A stretch of 64,000 bases of DNA, from NCBI GenBank assembly GCA_033795365.1, contig JARYGU010000004.1:248001-312000 (forward strand). Direction: 5' to 3'. This document shows, piece after piece, positions 22,747-30,513 of the stretch. This DNA comes from JARYGU01 sp033795365 (GTDB lineage: Bacteria > Pseudomonadota > Alphaproteobacteria > Rhizobiales > Rhizobiaceae). A model generated the notes under the pieces. The model did no database searches, was not told the origin of the DNA, and saw nothing but the letters and a program-made list of their open reading frames with translations. The translations under genes were made by a program, and so were the position numbers. The first letter of the stretch is position 1. Each line of letters begins with the position of its first letter.

Positions 22747-23958
22747 TCAGATGATCGTCGCCGACCGGAGCTTGCCGATGTCGTCGTCCGGCATGGCAAG
22801 CCACTCCTGCAGCACCTCGCGGGAATGTTCGCCGAGCATCGGCGGCGGTCGACGCACGGCGCTTGGCGTGGTGCCGAGGCCAACCGGCGGCCCCTGCATC
22901 GGCACCACACCAGCCTGGGGATGCACGACATCGACGATATGGCCGGCCTCACGCATATAGGGGTCGGTCGCGACCTCTTCGATGGTGCGGATGCGGGCGG
23001 AGGGAAGCTCCGCCACACGCAGCGCCGCCAGCACCTCGTCCGCGGTACGCTCGCCGATCCATTCGGCCGCGATCGCCTCGATCTCGTCGACATTGGCCAT
23101 ACGCTGCTCAAGCGTCGAGAAACGCGGATCCTCCAAAAGCTCCGGTCGGCCGATCATCTTCAAGAAACGCGGGAAATGCGCATTATTGCCGGCAACCATG
23201 TGGATCCAGACGTCATCCTTCGCCCGGAAGGTATTCGCCGGTGCGGCATAGCGGTCCCGGTTGCCGGCGCGCGTCATGCGCCGGCCGTTCACAAGGAATT
23301 CCGGGATCGCCGTCATCAGCATGGAGGTCGCACCGCCGATCAGGCTGACATCGACGACCTGCCCCGCCCCTGTCCGGTTGCGGTGGTTCAGCGCAGCGAG
23401 AATGCCGATCGTCGCGTGCAGTGCGGTGGCATAATCGACGAGGAAGGTGCCGGCCATCATCGGGCCGCCGTTGGGATCTCCCGTCAGGTCCATGAAGCCG
23501 GTGATCGCCTGCGCGATGCCGTCGAAGCATGGCTCCGCGGACAGGCTGTTGTTTTGACCGAAGCCGGAGAGCCGCGCCATGATCAGTCGCGGGTTGATCT
23601 TGCGCAGGTCCTCCCAGCCGCAGCCCATCTTCTCCATCGTGCCCGGCCGGAAATTTTCGATCAGCACGTCCGCTTCCAGCACAAGGCGGCGCAGCAGATC
23701 CTGGGCCTCCGGATTGCGGAAATTGAGCGTCAGGCTGCGTTTGTTGCGGTTGAACATCATGAAATAGATGCTCTCCCCAGCAATGTAGGGACCGAGCGAG
23801 CGGGTGTCGTCGCCGGCACGCGTGCGCTCCACCTTGACGACATCCGCGCCCAGATCGCCGAGCAGCATGGCACAATGAGGACCGGCGATGAACCGGGAGA
23901 GGTCCAGCACCTTAAGACCGGACAGGGACGAGACGGTGGACAGCGAGGTTGAGGACAT
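22747..23958 (-). CDS. Class III CoA-transferase (CaiB/BaiF family), copy 1
   Basis: Transfers CoA to a carboxylic acid, 403 residues, the usual family length. It has the N-terminal LKVLDLSRFIAGPHCAMLLG, KVERTRAGDDTR, the LIENFRPGTMEKMG motif near residue 100, and the catalytic aspartate equivalent Asp175 in AGTFLVDYATAL. It closes with RRPPPMLGEHSREVL. It sits two bases after the beta subunit of the CoA-transferase-fold pair and 44 before the ThDP gene. Two further copies (31669, 38882) share strong sequence similarity by eye. It presumably activates the imported acid or an intermediate. Confidence 0.92.
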   Translation of the reverse strand: MSSTSLSTVSSLSGLKVLDLSRFIAGPHCAMLLGDLGADVVKVERTRAGDDTRSLGPYIAGESIYFMMFNRNKRSLTLNFRNPEAQDLLRRLVLEADVLIENFRPGTMEKMGCGWEDLRKINPRLIMARLSGFGQNNSLSAEPCFDGIAQAITGFMDLTGDPNGGPMMAGTFLVDYATALHATIGILAALNHRNRTGAGQVVDVSLIGGATSMLMTAIPEFLVNGRRMTRAGNRDRYAAPANTFRAKDDVWIHMVAGNNAHFPRFLKMIGRPELLEDPRFSTLEQRMANVDEIEAIAAEWIGERTADEVLAALRVAELPSARIRTIEEVATDPYMREAGHIVDVVHPQAGVVPMQGPPVGLGTTPSAVRRPPPMLGEHSREVLQEWLAMPDDDIGKLRSATII

Positions 23959-23960
23959 GG

Positions 23961-24761
23961 TCAGACTTTGAGAAGAATGCGGTGGGGATCGATGTCGTTG
24001 CGGATGAAGGCGAGTTCCTCGGTTGTCGGCGGCTCGGTTTCCGGAATCGTTTCTGGAATTAGCGGCACGAAAGACATGGCAGCCAGCACTTCGTCCTTCG
24101 TTACCCCCCGGTGCAACGATTTGAGCCGCATCTCGCGCGTATCCTCCGCGAAATCGAAGATCGCCTTGTCTGTCACGACGAGCGAGGGTCCGCCCTCACC
24201 GAGCCCGGCCTCGCGGCGGCTGTTGCCACCGGAAAGGTGACCGGCGCTGGTGATGAAATCGACCTTCTCCACGAAACTGCGCGCATCGAGGTCCATCAGC
24301 AGGATCGGCCGCCGCACGAAGGCGAAATGCTCGGGCTGCGCCAGGCTGCCGACAAGGCGGACCTTCGGCTTCCGATAATCGCCGATCGCCGTGATGTTCA
24401 TGTTGCCATAGCGGTCGAGCTGCGCGGCCGAATTGAACGAAACGTCGAACTTGCGGCGCGCCAGCATGTCGCATTTCACGCCGGTATCGGGCGGGCAGGC
24501 TGCGGCCTGCCACTGGGTGAAGGCGTCCTGCGTGAAATGTTCGGGGATCACCGAGAGGTCCGGTTCCAGCAGGTTGCCCCAGTAGACGGCAGCACCCGGC
24601 GCATGGCCCATCTGCGCAAGCCTGGCAGCGGCAAGCGGTATGCCGACGGCAAGCGTGAAGGCCCGGCCGTTCGTGCCGACGCCGACGAAGCAAAGGTCGT
24701 CGTCACGGATCTGGCGGGAGACGTAAGCCGTGATGAGCTCGTTGTTGGTATAGGTCGCCAT
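23961..24761 (-). CDS. CoA-transferase-fold beta subunit lacking the catalytic Glu (IpdB-like), copy 1
   Basis: A 266-residue protein of the glutaconate CoA-transferase B / IpdB family. It has the conserved RYGNMNITAIGDYRKPKVRLVGS segment (read in two parts, residues 115-140) and VEKVDFITSAGHLSGG. In glutaconate CoA-transferase B the catalytic Glu sits about 7 residues after a conserved Ala-Pro. Here that stretch (HAPGAAVYWGN, residues 53-63) has no Glu. This resembles IpdB, partner of a ring-opening hydrolase, more than a true transferase. It follows the alpha subunit by 3 bases. Confidence 0.85.
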   Translation of the reverse strand: MATYTNNELITAYVSRQIRDDDLCFVGVGTNGRAFTLAVGIPLAAARLAQMGHAPGAAVYWGNLLEPDLSVIPEHFTQDAFTQWQAAACPPDTGVKCDMLARRKFDVSFNSAAQLDRYGNMNITAIGDYRKPKVRLVGSLAQPEHFAFVRRPILLMDLDARSFVEKVDFITSAGHLSGGNSRREAGLGEGGPSLVVTDKAIFDFAEDTREMRLKSLHRGVTKDEVLAAMSFVPLIPETIPETEPPTTEELAFIRNDIDPHRILLKV

Positions 24762-24764
24762 GTC

Positions 24765-25658
24765 TTATGCCCTCCCCTTGACGTCGAGCGCGGAGAGCGC
24801 AGCCAGGCCGCCGCATTTTTCGAGATAGGCCGCATGGTCCGGCAGGGCGTTCGCAAACTCGCCGAGATAGGCTTTCACGCCGTCGGCGGTTTTCGAGCGG
24901 GCGAGGTAGTCGCGCATATGCGCATCGTCCTCGTCATACATCGTGTCGCAGGCGGCGGGATGTGCGCCGTAAGGCACCTCAACGATCGCTTCCACCCAGT
25001 TACCGGGAATATAGGTGAGGGACGGTTGCTTCTTGATCTCGTCGTGAGATACGATCTTTTCGACCGTCACGATGAGCCGCTTGGCACCGGCTGCCATCGG
25101 CTGGTCCATGTCGTCGGTATCGCGCACCACCGGCCATTGTACGTTGCCGTATTTGTCGCCGGCGTAACCGTGGATGATTGTGAATTCCGGTTCGGCTGCG
25201 GCGATCGCCTGCAGCTTTTCACCCGTGAACGGGCAATCGAAGGTGCGAATCTGCTCGGGGTTCACCTGAGCGAGATCGGAGCCGAATAACGTACGGATAG
25301 GCAAAAAGGGCATGCCCTGGGCGGCCGCGCGCAGGCGCGCCACCATCGCCGTCTCGGAAAAGTCGCGCACCTCAATGCGGCCGCTTTCGACGGCGCGGCG
25401 GAAGTTCGGCGCGAGCCCGTAATTGAACAGGCCGACATAAATGCCTTCCCAGCGGCGAATGGCGTCTGCGGCTGCCAGGAGATCGATCGCCGTCGTGCCG
25501 GCCCAGCTGAGCACGGTGAGATCGCGTACCTTGTTTCGGATCAACTGCCGGACGGCGGCATTGGGCTGGCGGCGCAAGAGGCTGCCGCCGATCATGACAG
25601 TCGAGCCCGACACGATTGGAGAGAGCGCCTTCTCCAGGGTCGTCAATTTCTCTTTCAA
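24765..25658 (-). CDS. CoA-transferase-fold alpha subunit (IpdA-like), copy 1
   Basis: Alpha subunit of the class I CoA-transferase fold, 297 residues. The start is TTG at 25658 with GGGAGGAA just before it; an ATG at 25715 would lie in the operator and lacks a site. Features: VMIGGSLLRRQP near residue 21, LAPNFRRAVESGRIEVRDFSE (split) with Glu102, TVEKIVSHDEIKK and VEVPYGAHPAACDTMYDED. Glu102 aligns by eye with Glu104 of the alpha subunit at 34103 and falls close to the catalytic Glu105 I recall for IpdA; glutaconate CoA-transferase A has Gln there. First gene of the operon ending in dhaL. Confidence 0.85.
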   Translation of the reverse strand: MKEKLTTLEKALSPIVSGSTVMIGGSLLRRQPNAAVRQLIRNKVRDLTVLSWAGTTAIDLLAAADAIRRWEGIYVGLFNYGLAPNFRRAVESGRIEVRDFSETAMVARLRAAAQGMPFLPIRTLFGSDLAQVNPEQIRTFDCPFTGEKLQAIAAAEPEFTIIHGYAGDKYGNVQWPVVRDTDDMDQPMAAGAKRLIVTVEKIVSHDEIKKQPSLTYIPGNWVEAIVEVPYGAHPAACDTMYDEDDAHMRDYLARSKTADGVKAYLGEFANALPDHAAYLEKCGGLAALSALDVKGRA

Positions 25659-25691
25659 AGCGAATTCCTCCCGATGGGTAGAGTCGGATAT

Positions 25692-25729
25692 AAAAACGTT
25701 TCTGGATGTTGGCAACCAAAAACGTTTCT
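25692..25729. promoter_or_regulatory. Two identical LacI-type boxes in divergent promoter
   Basis: The 12-base sequence AAAAACGTTTCT occurs twice in the same direction, at 25692-25703 and 25718-25729, exactly 26 bases apart. They lie between the IpdA-like gene (start 25658) and the shikimate-dehydrogenase-like gene (start 25785), so they can serve both directions. The core AAACGTTT is palindromic, as expected for LacI-family dimers. Confidence 0.78.
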
Positions 25730-25784
25730 TGTTCCGAATTTTTCTGCTAGACCGCCATGCGCCAACGAACTAGCGGAGGAACCC

Positions 25785-26576
25785 ATGGCGGACGAACACA
25801 TACTCTACGGCCTTGTTGGACACCCGATCACCTTCGTGCGTTCGCCAGGTATCCTGAATGCCTATCTCGCAGAACATGGCCTGCCCGGTCGCATGGTACC
25901 CTTCGGCATCCGTCCCGAGGCGCTGGAAATCACGCTCGCCGGCCTGCGTCACGTGGAAAATCTCCGCGGTTTCTTCGTCACAATGCCTTTCAAGGAAAGC
26001 ATCCTTCCTCTGCTGGACGATGTCAGCGAAACGGCGGGCATTGCAGGCGCGGTCAACGTCGTGCGTCGCACGCCGGAGGGGCAGTTGACTGGCCATCAGC
26101 TCGACGGCGCCGGTTTCGTCGGCGCAATGAAGGCTGCTGGCGTCACAATCGCGGGAGCTTCCGCCCATGTTGCCGGTGCCGGCGGCGTCAGCGCCGGTAT
26201 CTGCTGCGCGCTTGCCGAGGCCGGAATCGGCCGCATCGCGATTGCAAACCGCAACCGCGGGCGAGCGGAAACGCTGACCCACCGGCTTCGCGGCGCCTTC
26301 CCGCATACCGCCTTCGCCGTGACGAATGCCGCGCCCGGTGAGGAGATCGACATCGTCGTCAACGCCACCAGCCTCGGCCTTTCGGCCGATGATCCCCTGC
26401 CGGTCGATCTTGCGGCCGCGCGGCGCGGCATCTTTGTCGGCGATGTGGTGAACGTCCCACATATGACACCCCTTCTGGAAGCTGCCGAAGCGCGCGGCTG
26501 CCACACCCAACACGGCAAGGCGATGTTCGGTCCGCAGATCGAACTCGCCCTTCGCTTCTACGAAACCGGCCTGTAG
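25785..26576 (+). CDS. Shikimate/quinate dehydrogenase-like protein
   Basis: AroE-fold dehydrogenase, 263 residues, ATG preceded by GCGGAGGAA. It keeps the catalytic Lys70 in VTMPFKESI and Asp107 in GHQLDGAGF, and the cofactor loop GAGGVSAG near residue 131. The substrate loop normally reads HSxSP; here it is FVRSP, so one of the two serines that hold the shikimate carboxylate is missing. It is therefore probably a catabolic relative acting on another cyclic or sugar-like alcohol, not the biosynthetic AroE. It is divergent from the IpdAB-like/CaiB/ThDP/DhaKL operon and shares its operator region. Confidence 0.82.
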   Translation: MADEHILYGLVGHPITFVRSPGILNAYLAEHGLPGRMVPFGIRPEALEITLAGLRHVENLRGFFVTMPFKESILPLLDDVSETAGIAGAVNVVRRTPEGQLTGHQLDGAGFVGAMKAAGVTIAGASAHVAGAGGVSAGICCALAEAGIGRIAIANRNRGRAETLTHRLRGAFPHTAFAVTNAAPGEEIDIVVNATSLGLSADDPLPVDLAAARRGIFVGDVVNVPHMTPLLEAAEARGCHTQHGKAMFGPQIELALRFYETGL

Positions 26577-26590
26577 TCGCGCGGCCGTGC

Positions 26591-27343
26591 TCAATGCATG
26601 ACCAGATTGCCGCCGGTGATGAGCTTGACGATATCGTCGGGATCGGTCTCCGCCTTCCTGCGTACACCGGCCGTCCGGCCCTGCCGCAGCACATGAATAC
26701 GATCACAAACCTCGAAGATGTGGTGCAGGTTGTGGCTGATCAGGATGATGGAGAAGCCCCGCGCCCGCAAATCCTTGATCAGCGACAGCACCTTCTCCTG
26801 CTCCGGCACGCCGAGGGCGGCCGTCGGCTCGTCAAGGATGACGACCTTGCGGCCAAATGCGACGGCGCGCGCGATCGCGACGCTCTGGCGCTGGCCGCCG
26901 GACATGCCCTTCACCGTGAAGTGCGTCGAATGGATGTGGATATTCAGCGATTTCAGCAGCTCCTTCGAGCGACTATGCATCTCCTCCGCCTTCAGGAATT
27001 TTGCGCCCAGCACGTTCCGCACGGCCTCGCGTCCTGCGAAAATGTTTTCGGCGACGTTGGAATCGTCGAAGAGCGCCAGATCCTGATAGACCGTCTCGAT
27101 GCCGAGCTGACGGGCGTCCTCCGGCCTTCGGACCGTGACCTCCCTTCCCTCGAACCAAATCTGGCCACTGTCGGCAGGCTGGGCGCCGGAGATGATCTTG
27201 ATGAGAGTCGACTTTCCGGCACCGTTGTCGCCGGCAAGCGCCACGACCTCGGATTCATAGAGCTCGAAATCGACGTCCGTCAGCGCGCGCACGGCGCCGA
27301 ACGACTTGCAGATATTGTTCAGTTTCAGCAATGGGGTCATCAC
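26591..27343 (-). CDS. Sugar ABC transporter ATPase, single domain
   Basis: Single nucleotide-binding domain of 250 residues, about half an RbsA, as in several CUT2 systems. Walker A GDNGAGKST at residues 38-46, signature MSGGQRQ, Walker B VVILDEPTAALG, and the switch His in LISHNLHHIFE. Last gene of the operon MaoC-permease-binding protein-ATPase on the minus strand. Its stop faces that of the AroE-like gene 14 bases away, with no clear terminator between. Confidence 0.92.
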   Translation of the reverse strand: MMTPLLKLNNICKSFGAVRALTDVDFELYESEVVALAGDNGAGKSTLIKIISGAQPADSGQIWFEGREVTVRRPEDARQLGIETVYQDLALFDDSNVAENIFAGREAVRNVLGAKFLKAEEMHSRSKELLKSLNIHIHSTHFTVKGMSGGQRQSVAIARAVAFGRKVVILDEPTAALGVPEQEKVLSLIKDLRARGFSIILISHNLHHIFEVCDRIHVLRQGRTAGVRRKAETDPDDIVKLITGGNLVMH

Positions 27344-27389
27344 GCATATCCTCTGGGCGGTCGAGGGGCTTGCCCTCGACCGCAGCCGA

Positions 27390-28307
27390 TTACTTGCAAT
27401 AGGTGTCGTGCGTTTCCTTGGTGATCATCGGCGTATCGAGGAAGGTCACCTTCTCTACGGTTTCGCCGGCCAGCACCTTCATCGCGAGATCAAGCGATTC
27501 CGGGAACATGGTCGGATAGTAGACCGAGCCGGTCAGCCGGCTGGAAGAAACACCCTCGCATCCTTCCTTCGCGCCATCCATGCCGACGGTGACCACGCCG
27601 TCGAGCCGCTGCTCTTCGAGCACCTGTGCCGCACCCATGGCCATCGTATCGTTATGCGCGAAGACCGCCTTCACGTCGCGATGCGCGGTGACGGCGTCTT
27701 CCATCGCCGCCACGGCTTCCTGCAAACGATAGTGGCCGACATAGGAGACGATCGTGATGCCGGGATGCTTGGCCATCTCCTCTTCGAAGCCCTGCTTGCG
27801 GTCGACGGTCGCCGAAGCGCCGGGCGTGCCTTCCAGCTGTATGACCTTGCCTTCTTGGCCGATCTTCTCGATGACGAAGCGCGCGGCGACGCGGCCCATC
27901 TCGACATTGTCCGAGCCGATGAAGGCGGCGAAATCCGTCTCCGGCACGTCGAGCTTGCGGTCGAAGATGATCAGCGGAATGTTGGCGCGTTTGGCGGCGT
28001 CGGCGATCGGCGCCAGCGCCTTGGAATCGTTCGGCGACATGACGACGGCCGAAACGTGCCGCGTAATCAGGTCCTCAACGCCGGCAAGTTGGGTTGCGCT
28101 GTCGCGACGGCCGTCGACAATAGTGAGCTTCACGTCGGGATGCTCGGCGCCCCAGGCCTTTGCCCGTTCGACGCCGCCGACGCGGTAGGGGTGCTCGAGG
28201 TTCGGCTGGGCGACGCCGATCTCCACCTCCTGGGCGGCCGCAGCTGCCGGTGCGGCAAGCATGGCGCCAGCCAGCATGGCAATATGAAGCATCTGTTTGC
28301 AAGTCAT
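27390..28307 (-). CDS. Sugar ABC transporter periplasmic binding protein
   Basis: Ribose-type periplasmic binding protein, 305 residues. Signal peptide MTCKQMLHIAMLAGAMLAAPAAAAAQ, then EIGVAQPNLEHPYRVGG. Characteristic strands are VSAVVMSPNDSKAL near residue 105, PLIIFDRKLD and AVFAHNDTMAMGAAQVL with the ligand-binding Asn-Asp pair. It ends with a Cys (DTYCK). Substrate unknown; its operon partner is a MaoC-like protein, hinting that an acyl-CoA route handles the imported compound. Confidence 0.9.
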   Translation of the reverse strand: MTCKQMLHIAMLAGAMLAAPAAAAAQEVEIGVAQPNLEHPYRVGGVERAKAWGAEHPDVKLTIVDGRRDSATQLAGVEDLITRHVSAVVMSPNDSKALAPIADAAKRANIPLIIFDRKLDVPETDFAAFIGSDNVEMGRVAARFVIEKIGQEGKVIQLEGTPGASATVDRKQGFEEEMAKHPGITIVSYVGHYRLQEAVAAMEDAVTAHRDVKAVFAHNDTMAMGAAQVLEEQRLDGVVTVGMDGAKEGCEGVSSSRLTGSVYYPTMFPESLDLAMKVLAGETVEKVTFLDTPMITKETHDTYCK

Positions 28308-28367
28308 GATTTCCTCCCTTTCGACTTGATCCGGTCTTTGCTGGAAATTTCATTGCTGCTTCCTGCG

Positions 28368-29375
28368 CTACCTCCTCGCACGGCTCTTCGCCTCTCGGCG
28401 GATGCTGAACATCACGGCGACGACGATGATGACGCCGCGGGCAAAGTCCTGCGCATAGGGCGAGACCGAGAGAAGATTCAGGATGTTGTAGGTGAGCCCG
28501 ATCACCATCAGGCCGACGAAGGTGAGCAGGATGCTGCCGACGCCGCCGACGAAGGGCGTGCCGCCGATGACGACGGCAGCGATGCCGGAGAGTTCGAAGA
28601 GCATGCCGCCCGTCGGTTCGCCGACGCCGAGACGACCGAGGAACAACAGGCCCGCCATCGCCGCCAGCACGCCGTGCAGCGTATAGACGCTGCGGATGAC
28701 GCTCTCGACTTGGATGCCGGAGCGATGCGCGCCTATCGGATTGTCGCCGACGAGGCAGACGTGCCGGCCATAAACCGTATATTTTAACACCACAGCCGCG
28801 ACGATGAAGACAACGGCCGTCACCAGCACGGGCATCGGTATCGGCCCGAGATAGCCGCGGCCGAAGGCGAAGACGAATTCCGGCGCAAGATCCGCCGTCA
28901 ACGTGCGTCCTTCGCTGAGAATGAGCGCCAGTCCCCTTGCTGCGGTCATCATGCCGAGCGTGGCAACGAAGGGCGGCACCTTGCCCCAGGTGATGAGCGC
29001 GCCGTTGATGTAGCCGCAGGCTGCACCGACGAGAATCACGATCACGATCATACCCGCCGATCCAACAACCGGGGCGACGAGCGCGCCGATGACCGTCGCG
29101 AGCGCCAGGACCGCGCCGCCGGAAAGATCGATCCCACCGGAGATGATGACATAGGTCAGGCCGATCGCAATCAGGCCTACCATCGTCCATTGCCTGAGTA
29201 CATTGAAGATATTGTCGACAGTCAGGAAGTACGGCGACAGGAAGGTCGAAATGACGATGAGCGCCAGGAGGCCCGTCACAGCGATATTGCGCAGCATGAG
29301 ATCTTTGGCGGCGGCCGTGAGATTGCCTTTGGCGGGCATGGGCGTCCTTTCGCTCAGATTTGTTCCGTCAGACAT
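28368..29375 (-). CDS. Sugar ABC transporter permease
   Basis: CUT2-family inner-membrane permease, 335 residues, multiple hydrophobic helices. Typical segments: IGLTYVIISGGIDLSGGAVLAL near residue 75 (the DLS loop), VPPFVATLGMMTAARGLALI, and GTPFVGGVGSILLTFVGLMVIG toward the end. The ATG at 29375 has GAGGAGAAC upstream; a reading from 29453 would overlap the MaoC gene and adds non-family residues. Its start is 11 bases after the MaoC-like stop, so the two are in one transcript. Confidence 0.92.
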   Translation of the reverse strand: MSDGTNLSERTPMPAKGNLTAAAKDLMLRNIAVTGLLALIVISTFLSPYFLTVDNIFNVLRQWTMVGLIAIGLTYVIISGGIDLSGGAVLALATVIGALVAPVVGSAGMIVIVILVGAACGYINGALITWGKVPPFVATLGMMTAARGLALILSEGRTLTADLAPEFVFAFGRGYLGPIPMPVLVTAVVFIVAAVVLKYTVYGRHVCLVGDNPIGAHRSGIQVESVIRSVYTLHGVLAAMAGLLFLGRLGVGEPTGGMLFELSGIAAVVIGGTPFVGGVGSILLTFVGLMVIGLTYNILNLLSVSPYAQDFARGVIIVVAVMFSIRREAKSRARR

Positions 29376-29386
29376 GGTCGTTCTCC

Positions 29387-30310
29387 TCAGCCACCGACCC
29401 TGGCAGACGCCCAGCCGGCGGCGGTCATCAGGCCATCCTGGTTGCGGGTCCACACTTCGAGCTCCAGACGGCCATCATCCGTGCGGCCCGTGACGACGCC
29501 GTAAGTCGTCAGTTGATCGCCGGCAAAGACCGGCTGGAGATAGGCGTTCTTCATCCAGCCGGACGAGAACCATGCGGCAGGGCCAAAGAAGTTGGCCAGC
29601 ATCTCCGACATCCAGCAGGTCGTCTGGACGCCCTGCGCCAGCCGTGCGCGGAAACCGGCGGCACTTGAGACGTTGTCATCCGTGTGGATGTTGTGCCGGT
29701 TGAAGTGAATGCCGGAGAAAACGGCCATCTCATCATTGTGTGCCGTCTTCTTCAACGAAGGGATCGGGGTGCCGGCCGGAATGTCCGGGGCGGCACGGGC
29801 AACTGGAGAAACGTTTTCGGGAACTGTGCCGGAAACACGTCCTGCGCTTGGCGTGGAGCTGCCCTCGCCCATGCGGATACCGTCGGGAATCCGCATGATC
29901 TCCGTGGATTTCTGGCGAAGGAGAAGCCGGCCGTCTTCGTCACGAACTTCGACATCGAGCACACAGTATCCTTTGCCGCGCCGCTCGTACTTATCGACAT
30001 ATTCGCCCGTCAGCGTCACCTTCCCGCCGAAGGGCACGGGCGCGTGATACCAGAACTCTTCCGACTGGTGCAGGCCGACAACGGTGTTCGGATTGTACTT
30101 CGTCAGAAACAGCGCAACACCGTCGCGAACCAGCGCTGCCGACGGCGCGATACGGTAGCCGATAGCCGGATCGGCATTGAAATAGCAGTCGGAATAATCG
30201 GACAGCGAAAAGCAGGCCGAGCGCAGGTAATGCTCGTCCATGTCGATGACCTGCGGGCCGAATGTTTCACCCACCTCGACGGATTCGAAAGTCGGATCCT
30301 TGTACTGCAT
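29387..30310 (-). CDS. MaoC-like double hot-dog protein (paralogue 2)
   Basis: Probable acyl-CoA hydratase/dehydratase relative, 307 residues, parallel to the protein at 12499 along its full length (FGPQVIDMDEHYLRSACFSLSD; VGLHQSEEFWYHAPVPFGGKV; SGIHFNRHNIHTDD). In the C-terminal hot-dog the usual GDxNPIH stretch reads FNRHNIH, so the catalytic Asp position is Asn while the His is kept. The ATG at 30310 has GTGAGGAG upstream. First gene of an ABC transporter operon and divergent from a LacI regulator, behind a perfect AAACGTTT double palindrome. Confidence 0.83.
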   Translation of the reverse strand: MQYKDPTFESVEVGETFGPQVIDMDEHYLRSACFSLSDYSDCYFNADPAIGYRIAPSAALVRDGVALFLTKYNPNTVVGLHQSEEFWYHAPVPFGGKVTLTGEYVDKYERRGKGYCVLDVEVRDEDGRLLLRQKSTEIMRIPDGIRMGEGSSTPSAGRVSGTVPENVSPVARAAPDIPAGTPIPSLKKTAHNDEMAVFSGIHFNRHNIHTDDNVSSAAGFRARLAQGVQTTCWMSEMLANFFGPAAWFSSGWMKNAYLQPVFAGDQLTTYGVVTGRTDDGRLELEVWTRNQDGLMTAAGWASARVGG

Positions 30311-30448
30311 GAAGCTCCTCACCGGTGTATACGCCGGCCCAGCCGGCGTTTTTCAAGACAGCCGGACACCCGCCGTGACCGCCACCAAAGGCGCCACCGG
30401 ACACGTAGTTTCACCTGGCAAGTCTTCTCCCGGCTCTGAGCCTTTCAT

Positions 30449-30476
30449 ATAAAAACGTTTCTGCAAACGTTTTTAT
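30449..30476. promoter_or_regulatory. Double LacI-type operator, perfect inverted repeat
   Basis: ATAAAAACGTTT (30449-30460) and its exact complement AAACGTTTTTAT (30465-30476) flank a 4-base spacer, a perfect 12-bp inverted repeat made of two AAACGTTT half-palindromes. It sits 38 bases before the LacI gene at 30514 and upstream of the divergent MaoC-like/ABC operon. The arrangement implies regulation of both directions and autoregulation. Confidence 0.8.
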
Positions 30477-30513
30477 TGTTCATAGTACAAAACCATCAGC
30501 GGGAGGAGTAAGG

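Noticed and set aside
29812..29824. GAAACGTTTTCGG inside MaoC paralogue 2 as another LacI box
   Set aside because: It lies deep in the coding sequence with imperfect symmetry beyond the core and no promoter context, so chance is the simpler explanation.
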